From positions 113,836 through 177,835 of the forward strand of contig JANSLP010000036.1 of NCBI GenBank assembly GCA_029298735.1: DNA of 64,000 bases, given 5' to 3'. The notes beneath the pieces are model-generated. The model did not search any database, was not told where the DNA came from, and was given only the letters and a program-made list of their open reading frames with translations. Both the position numbers and the translations under genes were made by a program. This DNA comes from Ophiostoma sp. CBS 140.51 (Eukaryota > Ascomycota > Sordariomycetes > Ophiostomatales > Ophiostomataceae). Numbering within the stretch: the first letter of the stretch is position 1; each line of letters starts with the position of its first letter. This document shows positions 12,501 to 25,232 of the stretch, one piece after another.

Positions 12501-15500
12501 ACATGTTTCGGTTCTGTCCGCCCCTCCCACTTTGTTTCTCTTGTTGCGCTATCATCCTCACCTTTACCCCTTGTGTATCCAGTTTTTGATCGCGTGCATC
12601 GACCACGTCCAAGCCCTTCAACCCGTCTCTTGACATTTCTTCCCTTTTTTCCTCTTTCCTTCCTTCGTCTTCTCGCCTACACCTGAAAGAGACAAGGCCC
12701 CGGCCTGGCCCGCCCGGTTCGCTTTGGTTCGCACCACGCACGACCAGTCTTGCCGTCTAGCAGCTCCATCCAGCAGTTCCAGCAAACATCCACAAGACGA
12801 GCTTTGACAGCAGGATGGCGGTGCAATAATATCAAACGATTACTCTTTGACCAGCCTTCAGCCAGCCCTAACGTAGTTTTTCTCATGCAGGCAACGGCGT
12901 TGCACTATGTGAGTAAGTATACTTTCTCCTCCCTCCCCCGTCGATATGCGGCATCCACCTGGTTATATGTGGCCCTCGCCTCTTCCCTTTTCTTTGCATC
13001 CTGCTTCTTTTGCTCCGCATGCAGCAAGTCGTATCCCCTTACAGGAAATTCTTGCGCGGGCGACATGACGGCGAGGAGAAGAAACAAGACAAGGGGGACA
13101 GGTACATCGAGGTACATACAAGACAAGGAGAGGAAAACGAAACAAAAACAGAATATGCAGACACGATCGCACTGGAATTGCATCCATGACGAGACACCGC
13201 CTCCAGTGGATGTAAGTATTCCTGCGTCCTGGGAGGAAAAACTTGAGCATGCACTGCACAGACAGCGGCCACCCAGCCCTGTGGATGCCTAAAAAGAAAA
13301 CAAAGTGCATCTCGACATACAGACGCCTACTGCCTGGTATCGCACCGTCCTATTTTGATTTGTTTTGCGCCCCCTTCAAGTACACAGGCACTGAGTTTCC
13401 CAACGGCCACACGCTGCAGTGGCCTCACTCGTGTCGGCCGTGTAATGTCTTGGCCCCCGTCACTTGTCACTTTTTTTTTTTTTCTTTTCTTCTTTCGAAT
13501 TTCAAAGTTTGAATTTCCAGCCTTCAGTTACCATTCAAGCTGGTATTGGCTGTGTCCAGCTTGACTTGAACTTGCTCGTTTCCCTCTTTTGACAACTGCT
13601 CACATTCTGCAGCGAGACGAGGCCCTTCGTGGTGTGAAGGTTTCCGTCTCTGATCCCTCTGTCTCTCTCGTATCCCACCTTTCCAGAGAAGTCTCTTCAG
13701 CTACCGAGAAACCTTGCATTACGTCGTATCAGGGAGGGCGATCATCCCCCCGAAAGACGCGTGTGAGCCGCAGGAGGGGGGGGGGAACAAGACGAAGGGA
13801 AGAGGGGTCCATCTCCGGAGGACCTCTTCCTTCTTTTACTGACCTCACTGACATCGAAACCATGCCTACAAATCGAACCAACCCACAACCCCCTCCCGCA
13901 ACAGTACGAGTACGAGCAACCACACCTTACCTCGATACCAGACAACTACCTCACCCGAACTCGGTCAACGAGTCTTCCCCAGCAGCCCGTCACTCCGTCT
14001 CCCATTCTCTTTCCTCGCTAGCTTCCCCGCCAGTGGACGAATTCGGAGCACAACCATGCGGAAAAGGAGACACGTACACACCACACCACTCCCAGAAAAA
14101 GCATGGCGGGAAGAACGGGATGTTTCTGTTCTTGTGCGTGTTTTGGGACAGAGAAAGAAAGAGGGGGCGTACTGTCGACCCGGTAGACTGGTTGGTTCTA
14201 GCACAACCCCCCAAAAGCACTGGTGCATTGCGTCGGGAAAACCAAGAAACAGAATCCTTCCTTTTCCCCCTGAGAAACCCCGACGAAGAGACGCGATACA
14301 ATGCAAGGCGAGACGAAACGAGGCGAAGAGGGGGTGACAGAACACTCCGGTCGGGACGGTGGCATGAAAAAACACGCGCATGGTCCCCGTGCTTTCCGAC
14401 CTGCCCCTCTACAATCTTTCCCAAGTTGGCACACGCAGACGGACGCCACACCCACCACGGACACGTTTCTTTTATGTTTCTATCTGATTTTATCTTCCCA
14501 CCATTGCTGAGTGCTTCTTGAAGAAGTACGGTTTGCAGACCATAACAAAAGCAATGCCTCTCCTCAAAAAGGCCTTCCGTCTTGGGGTGTTGTAACCCCG
14601 GGAGGCGAACAACTTAACAAAGTTGGTGGGTTACCTTCGGAGAGGAAAAAAGACGAAACGAGCAAAATTATAGCACCGAAAGGAAGCAGTAACGGAAACA
14701 GAAACGAGAAGAAATGACCAAGATGTGCAGTGGGGTTATTCACCAGTCCTGGTTCTTCTAACGGGAGGAAGAATAAGGTGTTTCGTTTCCATGTCCATCC
14801 TGCCCATCTTACCTTCATTCGCCGAGCTCGCTGTATTTCGTTTTTGCGGCCGCCGCCTCCTGGATCGCTTCTTCTTGCCCTCTTGCAGGCCCCATATGTG
14901 CAGGATTCTTGGCCGTGATCCTTGGTCCTTTCCGTTCCTTTCCCACTTTTCGTCCCGTTTTCCGTCGAGCCAGTTCACAATCACGTTCCTTCCGCGTCCT
15001 TTTATTTCTAACACTTTGCTTTCTTTTTTTCTGTTTCTGTTGCTGTCTCACGACGGATGCTATCGGGTTCCTGCTTGTCCATCGTGTAGGATGGTCTACT
15101 GGTCATGAGTGGAATAAGATTGACTCTTCTTTGAATTATTCGTAGACTCCGTAGATTGGGTAGAGAAGAACGACTGGCCTGGTAAGTCAAGCCAGAAAGG
15201 TATGTTTGGGGTTTTGGAGGGACAAGAAGAGAAAGCTACAGCGAGGAAAGTGATGTGTCGTTTCTGGCCGGCTCTTCGTGGACTTCCAGTCCCCGCCGAA
15301 CGAGTCCCATTCACTTGTTGTTGCCTTATTATGATTTCCACAGAGGAAACCAGGTGGCGGTCAAGCCAGGTCCCTCTCATTTCATGAGCCCCTTTGAGCT
15401 ATTCTGTTTTCTGAGAACGTTTTAATTCTTTTGTCCCGGAGAGATTGCCGGCTGTCTCGCTTCATCCATATTCAAGGAAGACAATTCACTCCCACCCCTC

Positions 15501-16317
15501 TTCAGACACTTGCCCCTCTTATTCTTACATCTCAGTATCGTTCTTCTACTATCGTAACATTCTCTCTCTTTTGAATGCCGAGCTTTCTCTCAGAACTTTT
15601 AATGTGATGTCCTTTGCACTGCCGTACAGCTTGTGCTTTGTAGACTTGTCCCGCCTGATTGGAACAAAGGACGGAAAACGTGTCAAAACGTGTCTTATTT
15701 TGGTGTGAACAACAAAAAGCGATGTGTTGTATTTCCTGGTTTTCGTGTTTCGTGGTTTGGGGTATAATGCTAATGCCATGGTATCTGTTATTGCTCCTCC
15801 TCCCATCCTCTTTTCTCGTAATCGAAGGAAGCTGAAGGGCCTTGTCGAAAGGGTGATCCTCTCCATCCCAACTAGACCCTACTCTTTAAGCTACGGGCGC
15901 CTTTGTTTTCTTCAAAATGATAACTCTTTCTGGTGGTGCTTTTTTTTAAGAAAATAAATAAATAAGTTCGTCAACTGTGATGGTTTTGGTTAGACTATAT
16001 TTGAATTAAACACTCCATTCAAAGAAACAAACATGTGATTTTATTCTTATTTTTACCTTCGTACTCCTTTATTATTTTTTGACACTAGGATAGAAGAAAA
16101 TTGTTTGATAAATACAGTGACGAAGTGAACAGAAACACCTGCTATCAAGCATAAAAACAACGAGAATAGAAAACACAAATGGGCCTCTCTAAATGCTATG
16201 AGGAGAACGCAGGAAACTAGATATGTGAAGAAATAAGAAAATAAAACAAAGAAAAGCAGTGCAAATAACCGTCTAATGATCTCATAATGTAGTGAACACA
16301 GATACCCTCTTCCAAAA

Positions 16318-19123
16318 TTAACACCATGTAAACACCGGGTTCTTGCTCTTAACAGGCTCCAAGCGCTCAACAATCACGCGCCGGCGGTTGTTCTCCATAC
16401 CCTCAGCCGCGGCATAGCCCAGATCACCCTCGACATCTTCGTCGGCTCGGTCGTCGTAAAAGTAGTTGTCGAGCGAGGCCGCACGGTGATGCCGGGGCGG
16501 CTGGCTGTTCGGCAGATAATACGAGTTGGACATGGAGTTGCTGCCGCTTCCACCACCCGCACCGCCGTGTCGTTCGCCGTACAGCTGCTGCGCAATGGTG
16601 TTACTATTCCGCCGTGAGGCTGCTGTAGTATAACTGTAGCGGCGCTGGTGCTGGGGCACCTTTTGGCGCGAGGCCGAGGCAGACGCAGAAGCAGAGGCAC
16701 TAGCCCGGCTACCACCGCGAGCATTGGGCGACTCAGCGTTTAGCAGCTGTGAAGATACGGGTGATGTTGCCGGGGGCGATTTGCTTGACTCGCCAGCGGC
16801 CTCACCGGACTCGTCCTCTTCGGCGACCAACTCCTTGGTCAACTCGAAGCGGCCCGGGTTAGGCAGCGGCGACGTGGCATTGATAAGCAGATCTTCCGCG
16901 TCGTTGTTGCCGTCCAAGCTGTCAAAGTAAGAGCCGTTGGCGTTGGCACTTGTCGTCGTGGCTTTGGCAGCCTTTTTACCGCCGCTGCGGCCCTCGCCGG
17001 CGCCTCCTCCTGTGGTACCAATGTCCATTTCCTCCTCCATAGCCCGGGTCAGCTCAAACTCGTTACGGCGGCGGATCTCGGAGCTGGTGGCGCGCATAGG
17101 CACAGCAATGGGCACTTCAACCAAGTCGTCCCAGACACAGACCTTGGCACGGCGGGTCAGCTCGAGGGGACCATGGTCGGGCGTCTTGAGCGTTTCGACG
17201 ACATTCCAGGCCTGGCCCTTCATGACGGCAATCTGGCGCTCAAACATGCGCTCCTGGAAATCCGGGTCCATTTGGAAGATGCGGCGCAAGGCCAACTGGG
17301 TCTGGGACCACCAGGCGGACGAGGTGAGAAGCGGCAAGAAGTGATCGCGTGTCTTTTGCGAGAAGGGGCGGCCAATGAGGTCGACGGGCAAAAAGAGCCA
17401 GCCAAAGGGGAAACTGCGCCAGGCGTCTGGGTGCTTCCACGGCCACGACAGCGAGTTGTCAATGGCGCCAATGTGGATGTTGGGTTGGGGTGCGTTGCTC
17501 GCGGGCGGTGTCGAGGCGTCCATGGGCTTCTGTGCGCGGTAGGGAGCGCGGGCACGGTTGCCACGCTCAGGTCGTTGGGAAAGGTCGACGGGACGTGGGC
17601 CGTTGGAGGCACCGGGGCTTTGGCCAGGGCTACCGTTGACACTACCGCCGGCACCGTCCATGTTGAGGTGCATGGGCTCAGACGTGATGGAGACGGCCTG
17701 TGTGGGCCAGTCCACCTTGATCATCCAGTTGTCAAGGCCACGGTCGGTATTGCGCATAATGTAGTCGAGAATGACGAGTTTCTCGAGCTCTTCTCGGAAA
17801 GACTGTTTCAGGTTCTCGGTCCACACAAAGTTGTCGGGACTCGGCGTTGATGCTGCGCTGGAATCCTCGTTCTCGTCGTAGTCGCTGAAATCTGCCCCGT
17901 CGCTCTGGTCACCACCCACCGCACCCGAGCTCCTGCTTCTCCGGTTCGATCCGTTAGCCGACTTGGAGACTTGCCGCGAGCTGGGCCGGCAGTTGTCTGC
18001 CCACCGCCCTGTACGGCTGTTGCGGTGGCGATCGCTGGTGCGGAAGCCAGAGTGGTATTGGTCTGGCCAGGGGTTTTCGCGGAGGAAGATGTTGGCGTCT
18101 TTGAAGCCCTTGAGGAAGACCTGGAAGCTGCCGGGCTTGGCGGGAAGCGGTTTCCGGTTGCGCGAGTGCGAGTAGCGGTCCCAGAAGGGGTAGTGGAAGG
18201 ATTTGGACGAGAGGTAGACGACGTCGGTATAGGGGACCATGTAGGTGCGGAGTTGGTTGTCGAGGACGTAGGCGGCGGCCTCGCTGACGTAGGAGAGGTT
18301 GGGAATGAGGCTGTTGACAAGCAGGGTTAGTAAAAAGACGCAGAAGTGGTGGATGGCAACATGAACGCTTCGATCGAACATACCAAGCTCTGCCAAAGCA
18401 GCAGGGAAACAGGTTGCGGTGAATCCACTTGTTCCACTTGGGGTTACCGGCGGCGTAGGGCTCTTCGTCCTTGGGCTTAAAGACACCGACCACCTTGCCC
18501 TCCGGGTTGCGCGCAAAGTAGCTGCCGGAGCTGCCCTGTGTAATCATGCGCGGATGTGTGCCCTCGCGGATGGCTGTCCGCACGCTGTCGACAATCGACT
18601 CGAACTCGGCTTCCGTGATGACAGAGTCGGGCACACCGACCGCGTCGGGTGCACCAGCCGCTGTCCGTGCCAGTGTCTCGGCTGAGGCCGGCCGCACGCC
18701 CTCGGGCGCCTGAAACACAGAGTAGTGGATCTCGAGGCGGCCCTCGTCTTCTTGGCCGCGCTTCTTTTGGTGGCGCTTGAACTTGTTGGCAATCTCGTCA
18801 GCCCAGCGCTCGAGGCGCGCATTGATGGCCTTGAGATCGACGCCCGAGTTGGCGCGTCGCCGGCGGTAGTTGTTGTGCTGGTAAGAGGCTCGTCGGTCGT
18901 GGCCACCCGTGGTCATGCCAACCGCAGGTCGTGGTTGGTTGCCAGTGATGGATGCATAGCGGGATCTTGTGGTCTCGGTGGCCCCAGAAAGAGCAGCCGC
19001 TGCGTCTGATGATTGCAGCGAAGCAAGGCCAGCGGCGGCGGCGCCCTCATCGTCATCGGAGTCGTCGGAGAAACGGTCGGCCTGGGCAAGGCGTTCGTAG
19101 CCCGTGGTAGGTGGCCGAGGCAT
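16318..19123 (-). CDS. LSB6: Type II phosphatidylinositol 4-kinase (Lsb6 orthologue)
   Basis: Exon 1 is 19123-18384 and exon 2 is 18310-16318 (2733 nt, 910 residues). The 73-bp intron has a GTATGT donor, a TACTAAC branch site and a CAACAG acceptor. The protein converts phosphatidylinositol to PI4P on endosomal, vacuolar or plasma membranes. The glycine-rich loop region reads QGSSGSYFARNPEGKVVGVF, with the nucleotide-binding Lys in VFKPKDEEP. A Cys-rich stretch LFPCCFGRAC lies where animal enzymes are palmitoylated. The catalytic loop is MRNTDRGLDNWMIKVDW from residue 432, followed by IGAIDNSLSWPWKHP. Acidic and Ser-rich insertions split the kinase fold around residues 360-430, and the last 200 residues are low-complexity, including an SA-dipeptide run near 16.67 kb. 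At 910 residues it is longer than yeast Lsb6 (about 600), mainly through these disordered parts. It lies in tandem with the GCP2 gene, 1.3 kb downstream of it. Confidence 0.95.
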
Positions 19124-20433
19124 TGTGGAGAAAGTCGTGGACGGACCGTAGGCTGTCCTGACTGTATATAATTCAATTTCGTTCGGCGTGGCTCACCAGT
19201 TCATCGTCGGAAGAGAGGGATGTCGTGTTTGAGTGCGGTGGAAAGGGGTATCGTCGTGAGGATGTTGATTTGAGATAAAGCTTGCCCTACACGAGGTGAG
19301 AGTCGTGAGGGAGATAGATGGCTTGAAGAAGCAAATCTAATGGGTGGAATAAAGGTCGAGAAAAAGAAGCAAAAAGGGGTCGTGATCATATCATCAGGGG
19401 TGAGTACAGAGACGCGAACGCAACGGAATTCGCTGGAGGTGCTTGTAATAGGAGGTGATCGAAAACAAAAGGGACAAAAGATGCTGGAGAGCGGGTCGTT
19501 GAAGAAAAAGGATCGCCGAGATAATGCCCCGTCTCACGAAAGACGGCAAACAAAGTTCCTGGTTGGTGGTTGGATGGCTTGTGGTTTTCGCCTCTTTCTC
19601 GTTTTGTGTGTTTCGATCTGTCGTCACAGATTTTGGAGATTTGGGGAGGGAAGGCGCGAGGCAAGCGTGTCCACGCACAGTTATTAGGAAGGAGAGCTTC
19701 GTGGCATTGGCTTGCTGTGATTGGCTGGTGGGCCCTGAACTTTGGCCTGGACTTCTCTGGAACTCCGTTCACTCTGTCCTTTGTTGGCGCCTTCTTTTTT
19801 TGCCTTACTGAGCCCCGTAGTCATCCGGCCTTCCGCTGAGAACACGCTGTATTTTCTTCGAGACTTAGGGGCTCGAGCGGGTTACTCTTGCCATTCGACA
19901 GCTCCACAGTGACCTTTTTGGTAATCACTGTATTTTTCTCTTTTGATTGTTGCATCATGAATTTTGTAGCCTGGAATAAATGGAGCAGTAATTATTGTTT
20001 ATTATTTATAGATGTGCCATTTCCGCCTATTCCGACCTTGATTCAAAGAGGCATCCCGTTGTTTTTGCTCGTTGAAGAGTTGCCTATGAGTTTTACTCAG
20101 TATTCTCTAGTAAATCGACGACGTGACAGGGAAGGAACACGCTGGCACAGTCGTTCTTGCCTGTGAATTTGGTCCAGACCGTGCCAGGCGTTCGACACTG
20201 TTAACGCGCACTGTCCTTATGTCAACACCGGATGACTTAAATGTAGTTGACAACTAATCACGTCAATTCATGATTTTATGATTATATGTAGGTATCGTCG
20301 AGACATTGCATTAATGGCATATCGTCGTTTCTAAAATGAAGAGAAAATAAGAAAAATAAGAAAAAAAAGGGGTAAAAAGGCATATACACATAATCCATTC
20401 CATGATGCAACTTTTGATACTAACAAACGCCAA
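19124..20433. other. Intergenic region between GCP2 and PI4K genes
   Basis: This 1.3 kb holds the promoter of the PI 4-kinase gene (minus strand) at its left and the 3' flank of the GCP2 gene at its right. No coding frame or RNA is recognised. The right end (20270-20430) is AT-rich. Confidence 0.6.
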
Positions 20434-23400
20434 CTACACGGCCATATCCTCCTCATGGCGTAGCCCGGCGTACTCAGTCCCCTGATTGGCCGTGCTCAGA
20501 CGTGCACACAAACTGAGCAGAACAACCGTCTCGGTCGCGGCATAGTGGTTGAGAGCATCCAACAAGACTTGCAGGTTGCGACCAAACAAATGCTCGTACT
20601 TGGCCAGGCGCTCGACAAGGCTGCGCATCTCCTCGTCGGTCGGTGCGGCATCGTTGGCGGTAGTCGTGCTGCTATTGGGGTCGACAGAGGGCCGTGCACT
20701 CTGCGTGTTTTGCTGGAACGTCTTCCACTGTTCGGCGGTGGCATCTTTCGGTTGAGGTGCCGTACCGGCAAGGTCGGGGTCGATGCGATCCATGGTGCGT
20801 GTGAGGAAGCTGGCAAAGCTGACAAAAGAGAAGCAAGTCTGCATAAGTTTTGCGTGGATCTATCTGATTAGCGGGCAATAAAGGCAACGGGACATGATGG
20901 GGAGAGAGTCTTACCTTTAACAGCTTGCTGTTGGTCAACATGCACTCTTTGAGGCATGTATCGAGAAAGTCGACATGGTCCTGCATCAGCTCGTCGACGG
21001 TCCGGCTTGGGAGCGGTACGGGGGCTGAGGCGTCTGCCGGATCATCGTTTGTAGTAGTCGTGGCCGCCGCCGCCGTAGCAGCCGCTGTCGCTGTCTCTTC
21101 TGTCTGCAGCCGCGACATGAGCGACTGCCAGTTGGGCTCAATCACCTCGGCCGTGCAAAAGTAGAGGAGCTGTTGCACAAAGACCAACATGCGCGCCCGC
21201 AGCGTAAAGAGCCGGCGCTTCCAGACGGCTACTTCCTTGGACATTGACCGGTGGAACCAGGGCAGGTCGCGCATGTGGTTCTGCCACGTTGTTGTGAGCT
21301 GCGACTCGAGATGGTGCAGCGACAGCAAGAAACGGAACAGCGCCTGGTACCGCCAAATGGTCTTACGGCTAATGACCAAGGAGACAGGGAAGGGCATCGC
21401 GTAGTCGAGCTGCAGTGACGCATAGCCGTCGGCGTCACCGCTGCCACTACTGCTGCCACCGGCTGTGCTAGCGCCGTCATTACCACCGCCAGTCAGCATC
21501 GATGGCTGCAGCACTTCGCCCTGCTCGATGCCCGTGATGTTGACGACGCGCTGCAAAGCTTGCACAAGCGTCGTGTCGTTCATTTCGACTTTGACATCCT
21601 CCTTGAATGGGTCTAGGGACACCGTACTGCCCGGCTGCCGCAAGACCAGATCCAATAGCGACTGCAGCTTGCTCGTGTTAACAGCCTTGATGTTGCGCTT
21701 GCGTAGCTCAGCATGGCTGAGCTCCAGGAAATAGGAGAAGTAGTCGGACGGGTCCAAAAAGAAGTAGTGCTTGAGCGACCGCAGCCGCGCGGGCAGAGCG
21801 TGTGTTGTGAGAAGGAGTTGCATAAGAGAGGCGTTGGCGTGCGCATAGGCCGTGTTAATGTTGTCCAAAAACCGGCTGTCGTCAAACGACGTCGGCACGT
21901 CCATGACCTTTTTGCTGATGTCGACACCGCCACACTCACGCACCACATTCAGGTACTTGCCCGCAAGTAGCACCTTATCCTTGACGCCCGCCAGCTGCGG
22001 CGGCACATCCTTGTCCCGTAGCGTGTAGCGCCGGTCCCAGTACTCGTCCGTGTAGTCCACCTTAAGGAGTTCACGGCGAATGCTCTTTTGTTCCTTGACC
22101 AAGAACTCGGCGTGCGGGTCGCTGATGCCGCCGTGGTGCAGCCACTCGTTGAGCATCACCATGTAGGGCCGGCTGGCGTCCCGCAGCAATGCCGTCAGCA
22201 GCGCCCGCGCCGCCGGGTCGCCCGACATGGCCTCAAGCCGCTTTGTAATCATTTCCAGGACAGCACCGCCCTTGCAAATCTTCTTACTGGCCGCGTTTCC
22301 GGGGACCAGCTCGCCGCCCTCGCGCAGCCGGTCAATAATCTTGTCGTAGTCGTCGACGCCGTCATCGCTCGACTCGTCCGTCTCGTCATCGTCGTCCAAA
22401 AGTGCATTCTTCTTGAGCAGCTCGTGTGCCAGGGCGTACAGTTGCAGCATCATCTGGCTGGTCGGCAGCATGTGGATGTTGAGCACGTGCAGCGTGAAAG
22501 CGTCGTCTGTCAAAAACTGCGTCTCGAGCTGCGCAATGAGCACCAGGTAGTCCTGCAGAAACTTGCGAACGGATGCGCACAGCGCGTGGTTGACCAGTCC
22601 AAACGTCTCTCGGCTCTGCACGTCGACAAACGCTTCGAGCGCTGAATAGTGGGCGGCCGTCCGCAGCATCGATGCCGTCAAATCCTGCAGGCTAGGGTCG
22701 AGTCCTGGGAGGATGCGCCACGTCGGTCCTGTGAGCCGGTCACGCTCTTCATTGGGATCGTAGCCCTTGGCGAAGCGGATATATTGGCCTTCGCAGCCCA
22801 TAAACACACACAGCAGATCCTCCATAATCACGGCCTCCTGTGCCTCGAGAGACAGGCCGCCAAGCGCCGCCGGTTGCAAGGTCGGCGGCACTTGGGAAGA
22901 GAGAGGTGGTATTGAGACGCGCGATGCGAGTGGTGCTGTGGTGTGAGGAAGTAGGGTGACTTCGGGCTTCCATGGCACGGCTGGTGCTATTGGTGCTGGT
23001 GCTTCCCGTGCTCGCGTGTCGGCGGCACTTTTGGACATCGGCTTGTCCCTTGATGCCGCTGATGATGTTGCCGTTCGAGACGGGACCTGTCGTTCGGGGC
23101 TGCGTACGCGTGTCACATATGTGTCTCGGGTCGTAATAGTCGTCCGCTCCGTGCGCCGTTCCTCGGATATGTTTGTTCTACCGCCCGTGGGCGTGCCCCC
23201 TCTTGCTGCCCGATTCGCCCCCAACCCTGACGCGCCCGTTGCTCCTCCACCACCCCCAGCACCTGTTGCTCGACTGCTTGGTCGTGGGTTGCCTGAAGCT
23301 GTCCGTTTGTGTGATGTGCTGCTGTAGGTATGTGATTGTTGGTGTTGGTGCGGTGGTGGTGGGGGCCCCTCACCACCACGGTACCGCGCGTCTGACCGCT

Positions 23401-23578
23401 CGCTGCCATGGAAATTGTCGTGTACTCCATCGGGAATCTGCTGATTATGTCCGTACGCCGCATTATTGCTGTTTCTTTCTCCTGCTGCTGCCGAGTGGCT
23501 CATTCGTGTTTGTCTGCTGCTGCCCGCCCCGCCATTGACGGCCGCGCCGTTGCTCGCCCGAGCGGCGGTAGACGACAT
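20434..23578 (-). CDS. Gamma-tubulin complex component 2 (Spc97/Alp4/GCP2)
   Basis: Exon 1 is 23578-20915 and exon 2 is 20859-20434 (3090 nt, 1029 residues), joined by a 55-bp intron with a GTAAGA donor. The start is the ATG at 23578-23576; the codon before it is TTG and is not needed. The protein nucleates microtubules at the spindle pole body as part of the gamma-tubulin small complex. Residues 1-200 are disordered (Ser, Gly, Arg and His rich). The GRIP1 domain follows, with IMEDLLCVFMGCEGQYIRFA and HYSALEAFVDVQSRETFGLV. A Gly- and acid-rich linker leads into GRIP2, which includes MLNEWLHHGGISDPHAEFLV, the GRIP signature also seen in GCP3. The splice restores the conserved KLLKIHAKLMQTCF. 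The gene is divergent from the proteasome alpha5 gene, with starts 623 bp apart. Confidence 0.95.
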
Positions 23579-24201
23579 CAATGAAGTTGGGATGCGGAGT
23601 TGCTCCGCATGCGTTGTGGGTGGTTGTCGAAAGAGGGAAAAAGACTGCTACCGTTTCAAATGTCGTTGGTATATTGGCGAAAACAAATTTGAGTACTCCG
23701 TAGTATCGTGGGATGTAAAACTTTCAGACGGAAGGAGGGTCCCTCTTCTCAAAGTCGCGGTTGCGGTTCAAATAGGAAAGCGCGTTTTGCGAATTAGACA
23801 CTTGCCCGCCAAAATAGTAAACCAACACCCAGTTCCTGGCTCCTTGCGCGACAGGGAAGCGCTAGCCCCTTCTTGGAAACAAGACCCACTTTAAGCTGCC
23901 CGCCCCAAAACGGCAGTACTGGCTGTGACTGGCTGTTGCAGGGAGCTTGGTGGCCAGCCCGCCTGCCTTCCCAGAAGCTGGCGTAGGCGGTCTGCTTGCC
24001 TGGACACCTCATAGGCGGCGAAGCTTTCCCAATCTGTTTCGTCTCGCATCGCATCTCCATCAACAACTACCACCATCACCGCCCGACGAACAGCTTTCTT
24101 TGCGCACCGCATTCGACGACCGAGCATTGACGACCTTTGCATCTGCATCATCCTCCCCATTGCCATTCTAGGGCCCTGCAACCTCTCCTCCATCCGCCAA
24201 G
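23579..24201. promoter_or_regulatory. Shared divergent promoter region, GCP2 and PUP2
   Basis: This 623-bp interval separates the start codons of the GCP2 gene (minus) and the proteasome alpha5 gene (plus), so it must hold both promoters and leaders. The 120 bases before PUP2 are rich in CAT, CAC and CTC, like a fungal 5' leader. No proteasome-associated GGTGGCAAA element is seen in it. Confidence 0.7.
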
Positions 24202-25232
24202 ATGTTCATGTCACGATCTGAATACGGTGCGTCTTTCGCCATCAGCCTTGCCTCGATTGCTGAGCTCTCTTGACACCTCATCTGGTCAATGACGCTAACA
24301 TTTGCTTCTTCTTTCTTCTAGACCGCGGTATCAAGTATGTACTACGATGACGAGACCCCGGCCGCTTCCTCGACCTCACCCCAACCCCCGCCTTTCCATT
24401 ACAACTATCTCTCCTCCGATGACTAACTTGTCTCCCCTCCCTCCAGCACCTTCTCCCCTGAAGGCCGTCTTTTCCAGGTCGAATACTCTCTCGAGGCCAT
24501 CAAGCTCGGCAGCACAGCCATCGGTGTCGCCACCTCCGAGGGCGTTGTCCTCGGTGTCGAGAAGCGCGTCACCTCGACGCTCATGGAGGTCAGCTCCGTC
24601 GAAAAGATTGTCGAGATTGACAGCCATATTGGCTGCGCCATGTCCGGTCTGCAGGCCGATGCCCGCAGCATGGTCGAGCACGCCCGCGTTGAGTGCCAGA
24701 GCCACGCCTTCAACTACGCCGAGCCGCTGAGCGTCGAGAGCTGCACGCAGGCCATTTGCGACCTGGCCCTGCGGTTTGGCGAGTCGGCCGACGGCGAGGA
24801 CAGCATCATGAGCCGGCCCTTTGGTGTGGCTCTGCTGATTGCGGGCTACGATTCCTCTGTGGGCCCCGACGGCAACGAGGGTGGCCCGGCCCTGTACCAC
24901 GCCGAGCCCAGCGGCACGTTTTACCGCTACGACGCCAAGGCGATTGGTTCTGGCTCCGAAGGTGCCCAGGCCGAGCTGCAGAACCAGTACCATAAGGTAG
25001 GTCGCCCTATCCCGATCCCTGCGTAGCTGGAAAACGATCATGTGCTAACGTAACTTAGTCCCTCACGCTCGAGGACGCCGAGACGCTGGTGCTCAAGACG
25101 CTGAAGCAGGTCATGGAGGAGAAGCTGGACGAGAAGAACGTGCAGCTGGCCAGTGTCACAAAAGAGAAGGGCTTCCGGTTATACACGGACGAGGAAATGG
25201 CCGCAGTTGTCGAGAGACTACCGGCAAACTAA
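24202..25232 (+). CDS. PUP2: 20S proteasome subunit alpha5
   Basis: Exons are 24202-24226, 24322-24334, 24447-24996 and 25059-25232 (762 nt, 253 residues). Exon 2 is only 13 nt and supplies part of DRGIN. The protein is a structural alpha-ring subunit of the 20S core particle, guarding entry of substrate. The N-terminal proteasome alpha signature is complete across the splices: YDRGINTFSPEGRLFQVEYS. It continues AIKLGSTAIGVATSEGVVLG and then MSGLQADARSMVEHAR, diagnostic for alpha5. The length is close to the roughly 250-260 residues usual for this subunit. No catalytic Thr is expected in an alpha subunit and none is present. It shares a promoter region with GCP2 and ends 476 bp from the convergent zinc-cluster gene. 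Confidence 0.97.

Larger units (their letters stand above)
5100..16317. other. 11 kb gene-poor region
   Basis: Between the methyltransferase start and the 3' end of the PI 4-kinase gene I find no frame with a recognisable domain. The longer frames (for example plus 7164-7844 and 13589-14521) are low-complexity or follow strand composition. Short degenerate repeats are scattered at 5.4-6.7 kb. GGCC-rich patches occur at 10.2-10.7 kb. From about 12.4 to 15.9 kb the plus strand is markedly pyrimidine-rich (44 of 60 bases in 14941-15000). 15950-16310 is AT-rich and probably holds the 3' region of the minus-strand kinase gene. Confidence 0.5.

Noticed and set aside
13589..14521. 310-codon plus-strand frame with a good ATG context at 13862
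   Set aside because: The product is Ser/Pro/Arg low-complexity with no domain. Two minus-strand frames of similar length overlap it. Kept only as part of the 12.4-15.9 kb finding.
23579..23581. TTG as an upstream start for the GCP2 gene
   Set aside because: An ATG follows immediately at 23578 and nuclear fungal genes rarely use TTG. The same reasoning applied to the zinc-cluster gene (ATG 28953) and the small gene (ATG 52293).
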